Both the position numbers and the translations under genes were made by a program. Positions 30,530 to 40,880 of a stretch of 64,000 bases of DNA are shown piece by piece. Location of the stretch: positions 1,488,001 through 1,552,000 of the forward strand of contig JARGXX010000004.1 of NCBI GenBank assembly GCA_030374765.1, written 5' to 3'. The DNA is from Agarophyton chilense (taxonomy: Eukaryota > Rhodophyta > Florideophyceae > Gracilariales > Gracilariaceae). The notes below the pieces were generated by a model, which saw only the letters and a list, made by a program, of their open reading frames with translations, was not told the DNA's origin and made no database searches. Position 1 is the stretch's first letter, and every line of letters starts with the position of its first letter.

Positions 30530-31480
30530 TCAGGTGCCTGCCTCAATGCGATGTTCAACCGTTTCAGGTGCTACCGTAATACGGTCAATTGATATCGTAT
30601 TCATTATTCCATCTTGTTCAACCGTAACGGTGTGGTCTGATGCGTTCAATACCTTATAAGGTCCCACTGACTTGGGTAGAAGGGTATTTAGCTTGACCTG
30701 AGCAGGGGTCAGTTCGCCAGCTGCAGTGCTGGTGGTATGATCTCCCTGCACTACAATACCTGGGGGGTGTCGCGAAAGAACCAAATCAAAGGGAGTGGTC
30801 TGCGTTGACCGGTGTACCTGAAGGTTATAGGAGTAGGTGAGCGATTGCACCAGCTCATCCCACCCAGTTTGGTGCTCTTCCGTATAGTGTCGTAGCCTTG
30901 ATACCAATGTGTGGTTAAAGCGCTCGACCTGTCCGTTCGTCTGCGGGTGGTAGGCAGTAGTGAAATAGTGCTTGATACCCAAGAGGTTACAGACTGCTTC
31001 GAAGAACTTCGATGCTAGGTTTGAACCGTTATCAGTAAGTAGGTACAGTGGTGCACCATACGGGTAGACTCAATTGTTGAGGAACACGATCGCCAGCGTT
31101 GTTGACTTCGTCTCTTTGAAAGGTATCGCTCTCGTGAGCTTCGAGAGCCTGTCGGTGATCACTAGAATGTGCTGATACCCATTCTTCGTTTTTGGAAGTG
31201 GTCCTAGAATGTTTATCGCAACAAATTCCAGTGGACTCGCTGCTGGAAACAGCTTGAAGTACTTTCGATGCTTTCTAATACCACCGCGGGTACGAACAAA
31301 AGATTCGAATTGATCTACAAAGCTTTAGACATCATGGGACATATGAGTCCAATAGAACTGTTGCCTCCAGGTGTAATACATCCTGGTGGCACCGGGGTGT
31401 CCTGATAGTCGCAGGTAGTGCGCGAGATACAAGACTCTCGCGCGAAGCGCCTTCGGAACCACCTTTTAAAAGATACCATC
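30530..31480 (-). pseudogene. Integrase of element 3
   Basis: Starts with the zinc-binding part (ARVLYLAHYLRLSGHPGATR, His-His kept, but the Cys pair is lost: SFVDQFESFVRTRGG), then EFVAINILGPLPKTKNGYQ, where the first catalytic Asp of the family is Asn, LLTDNGSNLASKFF (second Asp kept) and AYHPQTNGQVERFNHTLVSR (Glu kept). The 30982-30530 frame continues to the SH3-like end (LLPKSVGPYKVLNASDHTVT). Stops: TAA before KVVPK, TAA near the lost zinc site, TGA before VYPYG. The Asp-to-Asn change and the stops make it inactive. Confidence 0.75.
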
Positions 31481-32056
31481 CTAGGTTGACCTTCTCACGA
31501 TGTACCCATTGTGGTCCACATCGAATTGTGATCCTTTGAAAGCAATTTGGTCAGCCAGGGTTCTGCAGTACGCATCCTGGGCCTGTTCTCGTAGAAACTC
31601 TTCTCGGGTTACGGGCATGACGTTCGTTTCTTCTAGGGTCAGTATCTGCGTTGCCATGTCGTTGTTCCGCAATGCACCTTCTTCAGGTAAGTCCCAACAT
31701 CCTTCTAGGTGTTCGCCGGTACCATTTTGGTTTGATGACACCAAAAAGCAAGGGATGTCATCGTCCACAGGCTCTGTCTCTAACCCTGAGGTGTTTAAGT
31801 GTGACACAGCATCAGCTATGTTGTGCTTGGTACCTGGACGGTACTGTACTTCGTATTCAAACTCAGACAGTGTCAACCTCCAAAGGGCAAGTCTACCAGA
31901 CGCATCTGCGAGTCCAAGGATCCACCTTAAGGCGTCGTGGTCCGTGCGCAACGTAAAGCGCTCACCACAAAGGTATGGACGGAGCATCAACATGCTCCAC
32001 ACTACTGCTAGACATTCCTTCTCGGTTACAGTGTAGTTCTGCTCCGCCTCATTCAT
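31481..32056 (-). pseudogene. RNase H domain of element 3
   Basis: 191-codon open frame: AEQNYTVTEKECLAVVWSML, the GERFTLRTDHDALRWILGL block, and RLTLSEFEYEVQYRPGTKHN-IADAVSH, i.e. the family RNase H after its first Asp (which is at the end of the preceding RT frame, TLDTDASHAQIG). A linker then leads to the integrase zinc region (EFLREQAQDAYCRTLADQ). It joins the RT by a frame change at about 32055. Confidence 0.75.
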
Positions 32057-33003
32057 AGCGCGGCTCGGCTCCAGTACCTTATAGGTAATTTGTCTTCGTT
32101 GTGCTGCTCCTGCATGAGAAAAGAACCAATTTGGGCATGGGATGCATCTGTATCCAGCGTGTACGGTAGACCTGTTTTCGGTAACGCTAAGATTGGCGGC
32201 GACAACAGCGCTGGTTTCAATTCCTCAAAGGTATCCATTTCGTCGTTCGATAGATTCTCAAACCGTTCAGGTTCACCTTTCTGGAGCTTCTTGTTGAGGG
32301 GAGCCGCAATTTTCGCGAATCCCTTCACGAAGCGACGATAGACGTTGCATAAACCTATAAAGAATCGTACTTCTGCCTCGGATCGTAGCACCTTGACCTC
32401 CTGCACGGCTCTAATGTTGCTCGGCGCAACCTCAAGGATACCAGGGCCTATGATGTGGCCCAGGTATTCAACCGTTCTGGTAAAGAAGGGGCATTTGCGT
32501 AGCTTCAGCGTCACTCCCGCCTCAGCTAGGAGGGTCAATACGGTGCCCACGTAAGCAAAATGCTCTTCTACCGATCTGGAATAGAGGATTACATCATCGA
32601 TGTATACCAAGGCGGTTGTCCATTTAACCTTCGAAAGGATGATGTCCAGCGCCCTTTGAAAGGTGGCTGGAGCATTGCACAACCCTAATGGCATCTGCGT
32701 AAAGCGAAAAAAACCTGCATGGCACGTGAAGGTCGTTTTGTCTCGATCTTCTTCACCTACGGGTACCTGCCAATAACCACAATTGGCATCCAACGTGGTA
32801 AATATCTGCGCATCTCCCACGGATTCCATGCACTCATCCATTCTAGGTATCAAGTACGAGTCCCTGACGGTCACTCTGTTGAGCCTCCTGCAGTCCACAC
32901 AGAACGTCATACGGTTATCTTCTTTCTTCTGAACCAGAACCACGGGACTAGCACAATCTGAGTTGGCTGGTTCAAGTACACCTTCTTGGAGCATTCGCTG
33001 CAC
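32053..33003 (-). CDS. Reverse transcriptase of element 3
   Basis: 316-codon uninterrupted RT: LEPANSDCASPVVLVQKKED, MTFCVDCRRLNRVTVRDSYL, FTTLDANCGYWQVPVGEED, FRFTQMPLGLCNAPATFQRA, YIDD catalytic box (plus coordinates 32593-32604), ECFVxLxK-type LKLRKCPFFTRTVEYLGH, GLCNVYRRFVKGFAKIAAPL, and the start of RNase H (TLDTDASHAQIG). The order and spacing are those of Ty3/gypsy RT. The frame begins at an internal Met; the upstream 33010-33290 linker is in other frames. Confidence 0.8.
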   Translation of the reverse strand: MQRMLQEGVLEPANSDCASPVVLVQKKEDNRMTFCVDCRRLNRVTVRDSYLIPRMDECMESVGDAQIFTTLDANCGYWQVPVGEEDRDKTTFTCHAGFFRFTQMPLGLCNAPATFQRALDIILSKVKWTTALVYIDDVILYSRSVEEHFAYVGTVLTLLAEAGVTLKLRKCPFFTRTVEYLGHIIGPGILEVAPSNIRAVQEVKVLRSEAEVRFFIGLCNVYRRFVKGFAKIAAPLNKKLQKGEPERFENLSNDEMDTFEELKPALLSPPILALPKTGLPYTLDTDASHAQIGSFLMQEQHNEDKLPIRYWSRAAL

Positions 33004-33287
33004 TTCTTTGAGTTCTAATTATCTCGCCTTCGGACCTGCACGGTATTATTGCTGATAAATCGGCTTCGAGTCAGGGCGGAGCTCGATGCGATGCTGTATG
33101 GCCTAAACTTGGCCCAGATGGCCTGACCACATGGTTTCAAACTCCTCCAGAAGGTCGAGAATACGGCCCCGCAGTTCGCCGTTTTCTTCACCGATCTGGA
33201 CTGTATCTTGCCATTGCCTCTCAGGGTCAGGTTCCTCTTCTTTTTCTACCGATACCTTATCGGTTAGCTTTGATTCCAAGTTGGTGT

Positions 33288-34187
33288 TTATCGATACCTT
33301 TGTGGTTGTGGACGCATTTGCGCACCCCCTTCCTTATCGAAGGCGACCTCAACGAGATCAGTGTGACCTACGGTGAAGAACCCTGGTGGTGCCAGTAGTG
33401 CGATGCCAACATTGGTATTTTTCGGCAACTTCACGGCGGGACTGCTGAAGTTGCTGAGACACACCTTAAAGGGTTGATTTAGGATGTTGTCGACAATCCC
33501 GTTGGCCATCAAGGTGAGGTGTCGATGTGCTAACCTGGGATGGTTTTGTAGTATGACCAGCCCGGGGGTCGCACACGACACCGGTACCAATATTTGGTGC
33601 ATTGGCGGGATAACAACCTGTTTGGTAAGGCGCACTTTGTGGGAGACCGTTTCGGTGGATATCGTCTTCTTCGGTTTGACGAACCATCCCCGTTTGGTTT
33701 CCGTGTTACCTAAAATGGCAATGCGTCCCCAGTGACGTAGGGCGACGGTACGGGAACCAGGAAGGATTGCTTTGACATGTCTGTCAATGAAGTTCGTACC
33801 TAGTAGGCAGTCTGTTGGTAAACGGTCGACAAAAAAGAATTGCAGTCTTACCTTGAGGTGTCCGAGCTGCACCACAGTGGTGAGCATACCTCGAAGGTTT
33901 AATGGGCGCTCATTTGCATCCACAAGCGGGTTGTTGTCGGTAGGCCGGCTCAAGTTCCGAAGTACCACCTCAGGTATGAAGCGAGAGTTCAAGACGTTTG
34001 GGCTGGCCCCCGTATACAACACGCGGGTGAACGGAACCGCAAGGAGATCGGAGAAACACATTGAAGCACGTAATGTACAGTTGTTGTACTTTATAAGACA
34101 AACCGGAACTGGTTGTGACGTGTTCTCTTCCACCTTCAAGGTTCTGGGTATCGAGTAATCTTCCAATTGAAGGTTGGGTTCGGCCAT
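33288..34187 (-). pseudogene. Aspartic protease and linker of element 3
   Basis: 299 codons. The active site reads VLYTGASPNVLNSRF, i.e. Tyr replaces the catalytic Asp found in elements 1 and 2 (LDTGAGP). The second-half block CLLGTNFIDRHVKAILPG is intact. The rest is the linker that also exists in element 1 (VIPPMHQILVPVS matching IPPMTQITVSVHS; KLPKNTNVGIALLAP matching LPKNKVIGISLPAP). A long open frame with a dead active site suggests either a single lethal change in this copy or an element mobilised in trans. Confidence 0.7.
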
Positions 34188-34557
34188 TACGCCAACAGTT
34201 CGGTGTTATCCTCCTGTACTGGAGGGGTTGAGTCCAAGTTGGTGTTTCCTCGATGGTATTTACCTGTACCGGTGTACGGGGTTGGAACCTATTTGGTGCT
34301 TGCGTTGAAGACCCATAGAGGCGTTGGTGATTCTGCATGCGAGCCTGAATCAACTGGTTTCTCATCTCTGGAGGTAAGTTAGCGCAATTGTTTACCAAAT
34401 GGTCTGTCGCCAGACAGAACCAGCAAACGAGGCCTCCAGTTTGGGGGTCTTGCGTTACTATTGAGGGGGGCTCCGAAACCTGGTTGGTAGGAGCAGTGGC
34501 GTAGGATATGGGTGGCGAGTTATGGGTGCTCGCTCCCTGCATCCTCTGCGAGCTCAT
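33970..34557 (-). pseudogene. Nucleocapsid zinc knuckle of element 3
   Basis: 195-codon frame with a perfect CCHC knuckle, CWFCLATDHLVNNC (C-x2-C-x4-H-x4-C), near 34440-34390, within Pro/Gln-rich sequence. This is the RNA-binding part of gag. The last third, beyond about 34200, is a shadow of the protease frame. Confidence 0.68.
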
Positions 34558-34608
34558 CGCACTTGGCAGCGATTGTACCGAGTTTGGTGTACGCGTTGCC
34601 GACCAATT

Positions 34609-36468
34609 TCAAACCGTCGAAGGTTTCGAGAACCGCCCCTGGGTTGCTACCAAGCGGATAGCGGTCCCTGTAGGTACTTCGATGGGCGAGCTACCATCTG
34701 AGGTTGTGGTGTCTCCAATTCCCAAGACTGACCTTTTCGATTTATCCTTCGAGGTTGGAGGCACGGCTGGTCTCTTTCCCAGCCAAAGGGTATCTCCAAG
34801 GCCCTGGGAGTATCGAGCCAGCCCATTGTAGTCTACCTTTCGGTTAGTGGCCAGCTGATTGCATATCTGGGAACGGATCGCTTTGTCAACATTGTCGACA
34901 AATAGCAACTTTAACCTAGAGGTAGTGAACACATTACCACAGCGGATTGCCAGATTCCACAGCGCCAGCGAAAACTCCGATTCGGTTTGCCCAGACCTTT
35001 GATAGTAGGCGAGGACTTCCGAGTAAGCCTCTTGGATAACTGCATCGGTGGCGTATGTTTCCAAAAGGAAATTGACCACTCCTGCGTATGACTCCAACAT
35101 CTCGGTGCCATCCTCATCCACGGCTAAGGTATTGCCGCGGAGCCTACCCAGCAGCAAGTAGTATGCTTGTCCTTTAAAGTAAAACTGAAATAGACACATA
35201 GCAGCGCCCTCGGAAAACCCATTTTGGTCACATGCAAGCTTGAACTTCTGTAGAAACTCAATCACCGCAATAGGATCCGTACCTGTGAAGGTTGTGTCAC
35301 CCATTTGGAAGCTGAGCTTCTTGTGGTGCTTAACAATCTTCTGGGCAACCTCTTGGGTGTATTCAGAAGACTTGTTGATCAACCGATAGGTCCTGTAATC
35401 AACCGCTGGGTGAACATATCGTTCAACGGTTGGTGCACCTCCAGGTCCATTTTGGTGTCCGACTCAGAGTCGGACGCCTCATTGTATCGCTTCTTACATT
35501 TTCGGTTCTTTTTCGACGACTTCTTCGTCGACCTGTTCGGTTTCTTCTTCTTCTTACCTTTACGGTCATCATCCGACGATGAACTCGTATCGGAAGTGGA
35601 GTCTGACGAGTCGGGGTCTGAATCATCCTCTCGATTCTTTCCCCTCTTCGGCCTCCGCTTCTTCCCTTTTCGGTTTCTTCGTCCCTCATCCAACGATTCA
35701 GACGAATCGTCCTTGGGACCACCTCCATGGGTATCCTTTTGAACGAAACCAGTAATTGGTGGCAGATAAATGTCTTCAGGATCTACCTTCCCCGGGACCT
35801 CTTGACTCTGCTTTGAACCTTGTAGATACTCACTATCAGTCAGTAAGTGTTTGGAATCGGTGGAATGACCCATTTGGAACCCTTGTGGTATGCGCTTTTC
35901 GATGTTCACCTGTGTAGGTCGGGATTCTGCGAATCCCTCGGAAACCCAAAGGTCTTGCACCGCGCGGTAAACATGCTCCCTAGCAGCTGTAAAGAGATAC
36001 TGTTTCACCATTTCAGGTATCCTGTCCGATAGCTCTTGAGCTGCTCGGTCAACCACAATACGGGGAAATGCATCGACGTCCAGTGAGGGCGGAACCACCC
36101 GGGTATCCGACTTCCCCTTTTACGGTTAATGCATCCTCGACCGCGAGGGTGACGAGCGCTTTCGCTCGCTCTTCGAGCTGAGGCCATTGCTCCTCCTCTG
36201 CAACCTCAATTGGTAATTCCCTTCGAGGTTCCGTTGCCATAGGCGGCGGACCATGTACCTTTACAGTTTTGTCCCGAAGGTGATGGAGCAGCTCCTCGGG
36301 GTTCTCCATAATCGGTTGAGCCGATGGGGCTCCTTTAAAACCTTTATGGCTTGGAGGGGCGCTTGCACCACGCGTATTCCTTTTAGGTCGTTCCATTTGT
36401 GACCAATAGTGGTATCCTGTATGGCTTTGCGGGATTTCCTGAAACCAAATAGGTGTACGATCGTCCAA
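34609..36468 (-). pseudogene. Gag of element 3, frameshifted
   Basis: Three overlapping frames: 36468-36049 (leader, RPKRNTRGASAPPSHKG), 36098-35379 (AAQELSDRIPEMVKQYLFTA and a long Asp/Ser/Lys/Arg-rich low-complexity stretch at 35460-35720), and 35382-34609 (capsid: INKSSEYTQEVAQKIVKHHK, GTDPIAVIEFLQKFKLACDQ, NGFSEGAAMCLFQFYFKGQA, LLETYATDAVIQEAYSEVLA). Element 4 reads through the 35.38-35.41 kb junction in one frame (DMFTKAVDYRTCRLINKSSE), proving a frameshift here. Another frameshift lies near 36110. First in-frame codon at 36468 is TTG; the first Met is in SQMERPKRN. Confidence 0.72.
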
Positions 36469-36523
36469 TCCTTGTCATAATCTCGTGTGAACCGTGAAGG
36501 TACAACGAAACCTAAAAATCCCT

Positions 36524-36543
36524 TCTAAGTCGGGAGACCAAAA
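36524..36543 (-). promoter_or_regulatory. Primer-binding site of element 3
   Basis: Minus strand TTTTGGTCTCCCGACTTAGA directly inside the 5' LTR, identical to that of element 2 although the LTRs of the two families are unrelated. Confidence 0.72.
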
Positions 36544-37142
36544 TGTCGTACAATCACCTCTGAGGTCTGTTACTGTCTTGTCTCGGGAGCGTGATGACTC
36601 TCAACCTCAGAAGGTAGACGTGATAAACCTCGATGGTAAAAGGGCACCGTGAAAATCCGCAGGGGCAAATGGAGGGGCAGCTAGCCTATACCGTGTAGGT
36701 GAACGATGGTAGGCGTCGACGCGCGGTAAAACCTATGTAGTAGTTGAGAAACAATGAACCAAATGGTATAGTTGTGACCCAAGCTGTACCTGTCTTTATC
36801 AGACTAGGGTGGGGGAGGTGCAGTTACCTATATGCAGTGGAATGAACTCTCCAGATCACCCGGGAGATGCCAGCAAGGCACGGTCTCTGACCTAGTGTCA
36901 GAGACCTGGCCGGCACTGGGTACAGAGCCAGGTGGCCACTCCATTACTGTACTAAAATAAATATACTTACAATTACAATAACTAACAATCACTCAACCAG
37001 AAGGTACATGTCAACACTACACGTGGCTGACAACACCTATATGATAGCTCGTCCGGAGCTGCGTGGCCGATGATCCCTCGCATTTATCACCTACAAGGTC
37101 AGTGTAGTATATCGACACCCTCAAAGGTCAAACCTTCCGCCA
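36544..37142 (-). repeat. 5' LTR of element 3
   Basis: About 599 bp, nearly identical to 27235-27833, with the conserved hairpin at 36882-36906. It is followed at 37143 by element 5 sequence. Confidence 0.8.
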
Positions 37143-37780
37143 TTATACGAAAAGGAGCTACAGAAAAAGGAAATCACTTTACACCCAGTTGCGGACCGTT
37201 TTTTGCATAGGAATATGCACATTTCGCGCTCTCGCGCCTCCAAAGAAAAACTTTTCAACTTTACCGACGGTGATTTTGTTCTCGTTGCACGCAAGAAGTT
37301 TTCTTCTAGACAGAAACTTACAATACGCTGGCGTGGACTGCGTCGCAGAGTGCAACAACTTTCAGATTACGTATTTCACGTTGAAGATCTCCGCAACGGA
37401 AGTGTATAAGACATTCACGGTACGCGTCTGAACATCTACCATGACTCTTCATTTGACAAAAAGCTACAGTGTCCCACTTTCTCTCTTCGGAAACTAGTAC
37501 GCCTGTCAGCCGTTTATTAAAACTTGTTACTGAGAAGAATGAAATGTTTGTGCAAGTACGCCGGAAAGGACTTGGAAAATCTGAAGACATTTCGGAACTC
37601 CTTGCACGCATGTACGCAGACGTCCATGAAATGGTTTTGAAACTCTTGCGCCGAAAAATGCCTCTCGTGATCTTGTTTATAAGGCTAGAATGGAACTTGT
37701 TTTTCAAGATTGGGAGTGTATCGGGTTATACCCACCTACTAGTAGAGCGCACACAGCCTCATGCAAGATTCAATTCGGGA
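37143..37780 (+). pseudogene. Element 5 integrase C-terminus and chromodomain
   Basis: Continuation of the integrase interrupted at 27234. ELQKKEITLHPVADRFLHR leads to FNFTDGDFVLVARKKF, KLTIRWRGLRRRVQQLSDY and VFHVEDLRNGS, matching the F--GD-VLVA-...KL--W-GP--V------YVV-VE-L-NG integrase C-terminal module. In other frames it continues RLNIYHDSSFD, then a chromodomain-like stretch (VQVRRKGLGKSEDISELLAR, MYADVHEMVLKLL). A stop at 37409 and two frame changes show decay. No LTR was found to the right. Confidence 0.62.
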
Positions 37781-39900
37781 TAGCATCACTCCGGGCACAG
37801 CCCATTGCTAGCGCTAGGTAACTTTTTTAGGACTGTTTCCAGTACAAAAAACCCGTAAGAGTACTCACGACACCGTCTTCAGCCCTTCACTAAACGTCAA
37901 GGGCATCGGACTTTTCCGTACTTCTCCATACACAAATTCTTGCGCCGCAACCCCACTCACAGCTGGTCAACAGAAGTTATTGCTTTGCCAAACACTTGAG
38001 CTCGAAGCAGAAAGCAGAGAAAGATTGTATTGAAACAGCTTGAGTACAGAATAGGATTTATTTGGCCTTGCGCAGCTATAGCAGATTTGTACGATTCTCT
38101 GTCGTCTAAATAGTAATGAAAAGACTGGCGGGAAATGCTTAACATACGGCGCGCTTGAATCGGTGCAAATAAGTTGCCAGAATTGGCAAGCATTACCGCC
38201 ATTTCGGGACAAAAAAAATGCGGAGATTTGCCAGTTAAAATTGATGGAAGATTGTGCTGGGACAGTCGGGTTGATGCGGTAGATAGGGTGACACAGACGA
38301 GGTAGATAGAGAGTGGTGTTGTCGGGGTCACGTACAGTGCGTTTCAAAAACATATCCTTTCCTAAAACCGGGCAAAAAATGGCGTTTTCTGTACTGTAGA
38401 GCGAATTTCTCACCGAATAAAACCTTTTCAAGTAAAAAACCTTGTTTCTTAAACATATCCTTTATACAATATAGAGCTCCATTATGAGTTGTGTACCGCC
38501 TTTATCTCGCCAAAACTATATGAAAATTATTAAAATGGACCCCAAAAGCATGATCCCAACATTTATAGCGCAAAACCAAATAAAAATCCCAAAAACAAAC
38601 AATTATTACAGAACACTCTGTTTGGTATGAATTAAAGCGATGTTTGAGCTATACCGCATTCTTTCTAACAAAAAACGCGTGTAAGTAAGCTTTATCTGTT
38701 CTGTGATACCTCATCCTGCAAAAATAATTGAAACAAAACAGTGTTTGAATGTAAAATGTTTTTAAATATGACGCAAATTAAATATTCAAAAATAATTAAA
38801 CTATAAAACAACAAAAGAATTTTCTTTTGAAAACGCACCATAAACGCAAACTTGCGTTGTGTTCCCCAGAAAAGCCTCATTAAAAAAAAGAGTATGAAAA
38901 AAAAGATAATTTTTTGGACGAAAACTGTGAATATGAACGGACCAGGTTTTTCTGAATTCTATTAGTACGATAATGGCAAAAAAAGTTGAGTTTTGTAAAA
39001 AAGTTCTTTGGTTATAGATCTGAGATGGTTTAAGATGGCATATTTGAAATAAAACTAACTAAAATAGCGTTTTTAAAAGCTTTAATGACTTAGAAACGTT
39101 ATGATAAAGTGGTAGAAAGTTTTGTGCTATTTAATCCTACTTTACATATGAATTGAATTATGATTTTTAGCAGGATAGTGCGCTTGTAAAACAGTCAAAT
39201 GTTTAGAAACAGTACATAAATGGTTTAAATATCACTGATACGGATCTTTTATGACGAATTTCCAGTGTTCAGTTTATTGAAAACACCAATAAAGTGCTAG
39301 ACTGTACATCTCTTCACACATCGCGGGGCAAATTATATTTTCGTACATGGATCTGAAAGAAGACATTCACGTCTACTTCTAATAAAGTATTATTTCTTTG
39401 AAAAAGAAGCCGCTTGAGGTTGTGCGGAAGCCGTGATAGATTGATATTTATGTGTATTCTGCCCGAATTGGCAATGTTTAATACATTCTTGCGGTCTCAT
39501 GGGTTCTAAAAATATTAGGACTTCAATGGGTTTAGATTCACTTTCGTTCTGTCTTTGTATTCCAATGTTTTTTCCGGTTTGAACTGTAGTTATGCGAACG
39601 TTCAAGAGAGTTTATGGCGTACCTTTAACATTTTGAAAAAATATGTCAACATGTTTAGAGGCGGAATAGCTTTGCTTCAAGATATATACTGTTGCATTAT
39701 ATTAAAGGGATACAACCTATCTTTTTTCTGAAGTTAGATTCGGGGTTTCTTTGAAAACACCCTGTTGTCTGCTATCTGTAAAGTTTCATTATGACACGTC
39801 AAATAAAAAGAAAAGGGACTAAGATCTCTTCTTTCGATCTAAAGTTTGGCGGTTGCCTCCCGTATGTTGCTGTTAAATTTGTGGTCATTCAACATATATA
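37781..39900. other. AT-rich intergenic
   Basis: Two overlapping minus frames at 37957-38431 (124 and 154 codons) share sequence in different frames and have no recognisable domain. 38400-39400 is strongly AT-rich with A-runs and no coding signal. Similar AT-rich texture, including CAAATAAAA(C) strings, recurs at 47.6-48.2 kb and 54.4-55.2 kb. Confidence 0.4.
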
Positions 39901-40880
39901 ATGCTTTCAATGCTCAATAAGAGAATGAGAACCTTCAAAAAAAGCAGTTCCACAATCCAACGCAATGGCGCCTACCACAACAAACCGAAAAAAGCAACAA
40001 CAGCGACCTTTCTAGGGGCCATTACGTCCATAACAAGGCGTATTCGAAAGCTTGGAAGCTCCACACAAACCAGAATATTTTGCGCACTTTTTGGCGTCAA
40101 TTATTCAACTTGTGCCCTTCTTAGAAATTTTCTGCGTAGTGTACTTCCACAAGGAGAACGGCCTCAGCATTTGCTCTAAGATTTGCTATTTCTAAGACAA
40201 TATTCTTCTAAGTATGTTCATAGGTCTTTCACAGGAAATGACGAAAAAACTTCTGGAAAGTGGTCCACAAAATTTGTCAAACTCATTGCAGAATGGCAAG
40301 TGGTACGTTTCTTTCTGAAAACTCTTGTAACATTGCGATTTCGAACTACTCACAGCTTGATTGGAATGTCCGTAAAAATGAAACCTCTTTTCTAAACTGG
40401 TATATATCTGTCGATGGAACAGATTGCCCTTTATGGGAACCAAGTCCATTCTCGAGTATTTGGTATACGCACAAGTTCAAAGGGCCTGGTCTAAGGTATG
40501 ATGTTGGTGTGTCACTCCTGAAGGCCAACATTGACTGAATAAATGGAAGTTTTCTATGTGGTGCAGAATCTGATCTAAGCATATTCCGTCAAAACATGAA
40601 AACTAAGTTGTGTGCCGACGAAATGGTTGTCGCTGACAGGGTCTACAAAAATTCTAAGTGTCTTCTTCGTGATCATATTTCACGGTTGGATATGAGACGA
40701 GTACATTATCTGCTTTGTGCTTGACACGAGAATATTAACAATCGTCTCACACAGTTTTTAGTGCTAAGCCGGCCTTTTCGTCACGATTTGTCTTTCCAAA
40801 CGACCTGCTTTTATGCTGTGGCGAATATTACACAGCTTTCTATTAAGAATGGAGAGCCGTTATTCGACATTCAGATTTAA
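39901..40880 (+). pseudogene. DDE-superfamily (Tnp4-type) transposase, decayed
   Basis: N-terminal helices in one frame (39901-40377: FGVNYSTCALLRNFL, LPQGERPQHLL, stop, LLFLRQYSSKYVHRSF) and the catalytic part in another (40260-40880). The catalytic part contains YISVDGTDCPLWEPSPFSS, WYTHKFKGPGLRYDVGVSL, then after TGA a FLCGAESDLSIFRQNM block, EMVVADRVYKNSKCLL, and RVHYLLCA-stop-HENINNRLTQFLVL, FRHDLSFQTTCFYAVANITQ, NGEPLFDI. This is the order of the DDE_Tnp_4-like transposases common in protists (DGTDCPI-EP-PF...WYSHKFKGPGLRYE...ARHE-VN-RLK-F-VL...FRH...NITQL-I-NGEPLF). One frameshift near 40370 and two internal stops. Confidence 0.66.

Larger units (their letters stand above)
27235..37142 (-). 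mobile_element. Element 3: Ty3/gypsy chromovirus with antisense ORFs
   Basis: About 9.9 kb on the minus strand: 5' LTR 36544-37142, PBS, gag, zinc knuckle, protease, RT (YIDD), RNase H, integrase, chromodomain to about 30130, a 2.3 kb region with antisense ORFs, a purine tract and 3' LTR 27235-27833. LTRs are very similar to each other, more so than those of element 1, so this insertion is younger. It nevertheless carries gag frameshifts, protease Asp-to-Tyr and integrase Asp-to-Asn. It splits element 5. The left and right ends of both LTRs share TCGTATA/TACGACA-like inverted ends; exact boundaries are uncertain by up to 8 bp and no clean target-site duplication is visible. Confidence 0.82.

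Noticed and set aside
31500-32036. Plus-strand 178-codon ORF opposite RNase H
   Set aside because: Antisense shadow of a well-recognised RNase H frame; unlike the 3'-region antisense ORFs it overlaps conserved pol coding.
35305-35742. Plus-strand ORF rich in Phe/Ser/Asp
   Set aside because: Exact antisense shadow of the Lys/Asp/Ser-rich region of element 3 gag; the same shadow appears in element 4 (62951-63377).
38400-39400. Dispersed AT-rich repeat family shared with 47.6-48.2 and 54.4-55.2 kb
   Set aside because: Only short strings such as CAAATAAAA recur; I could not align longer stretches by eye, so no repeat is claimed.
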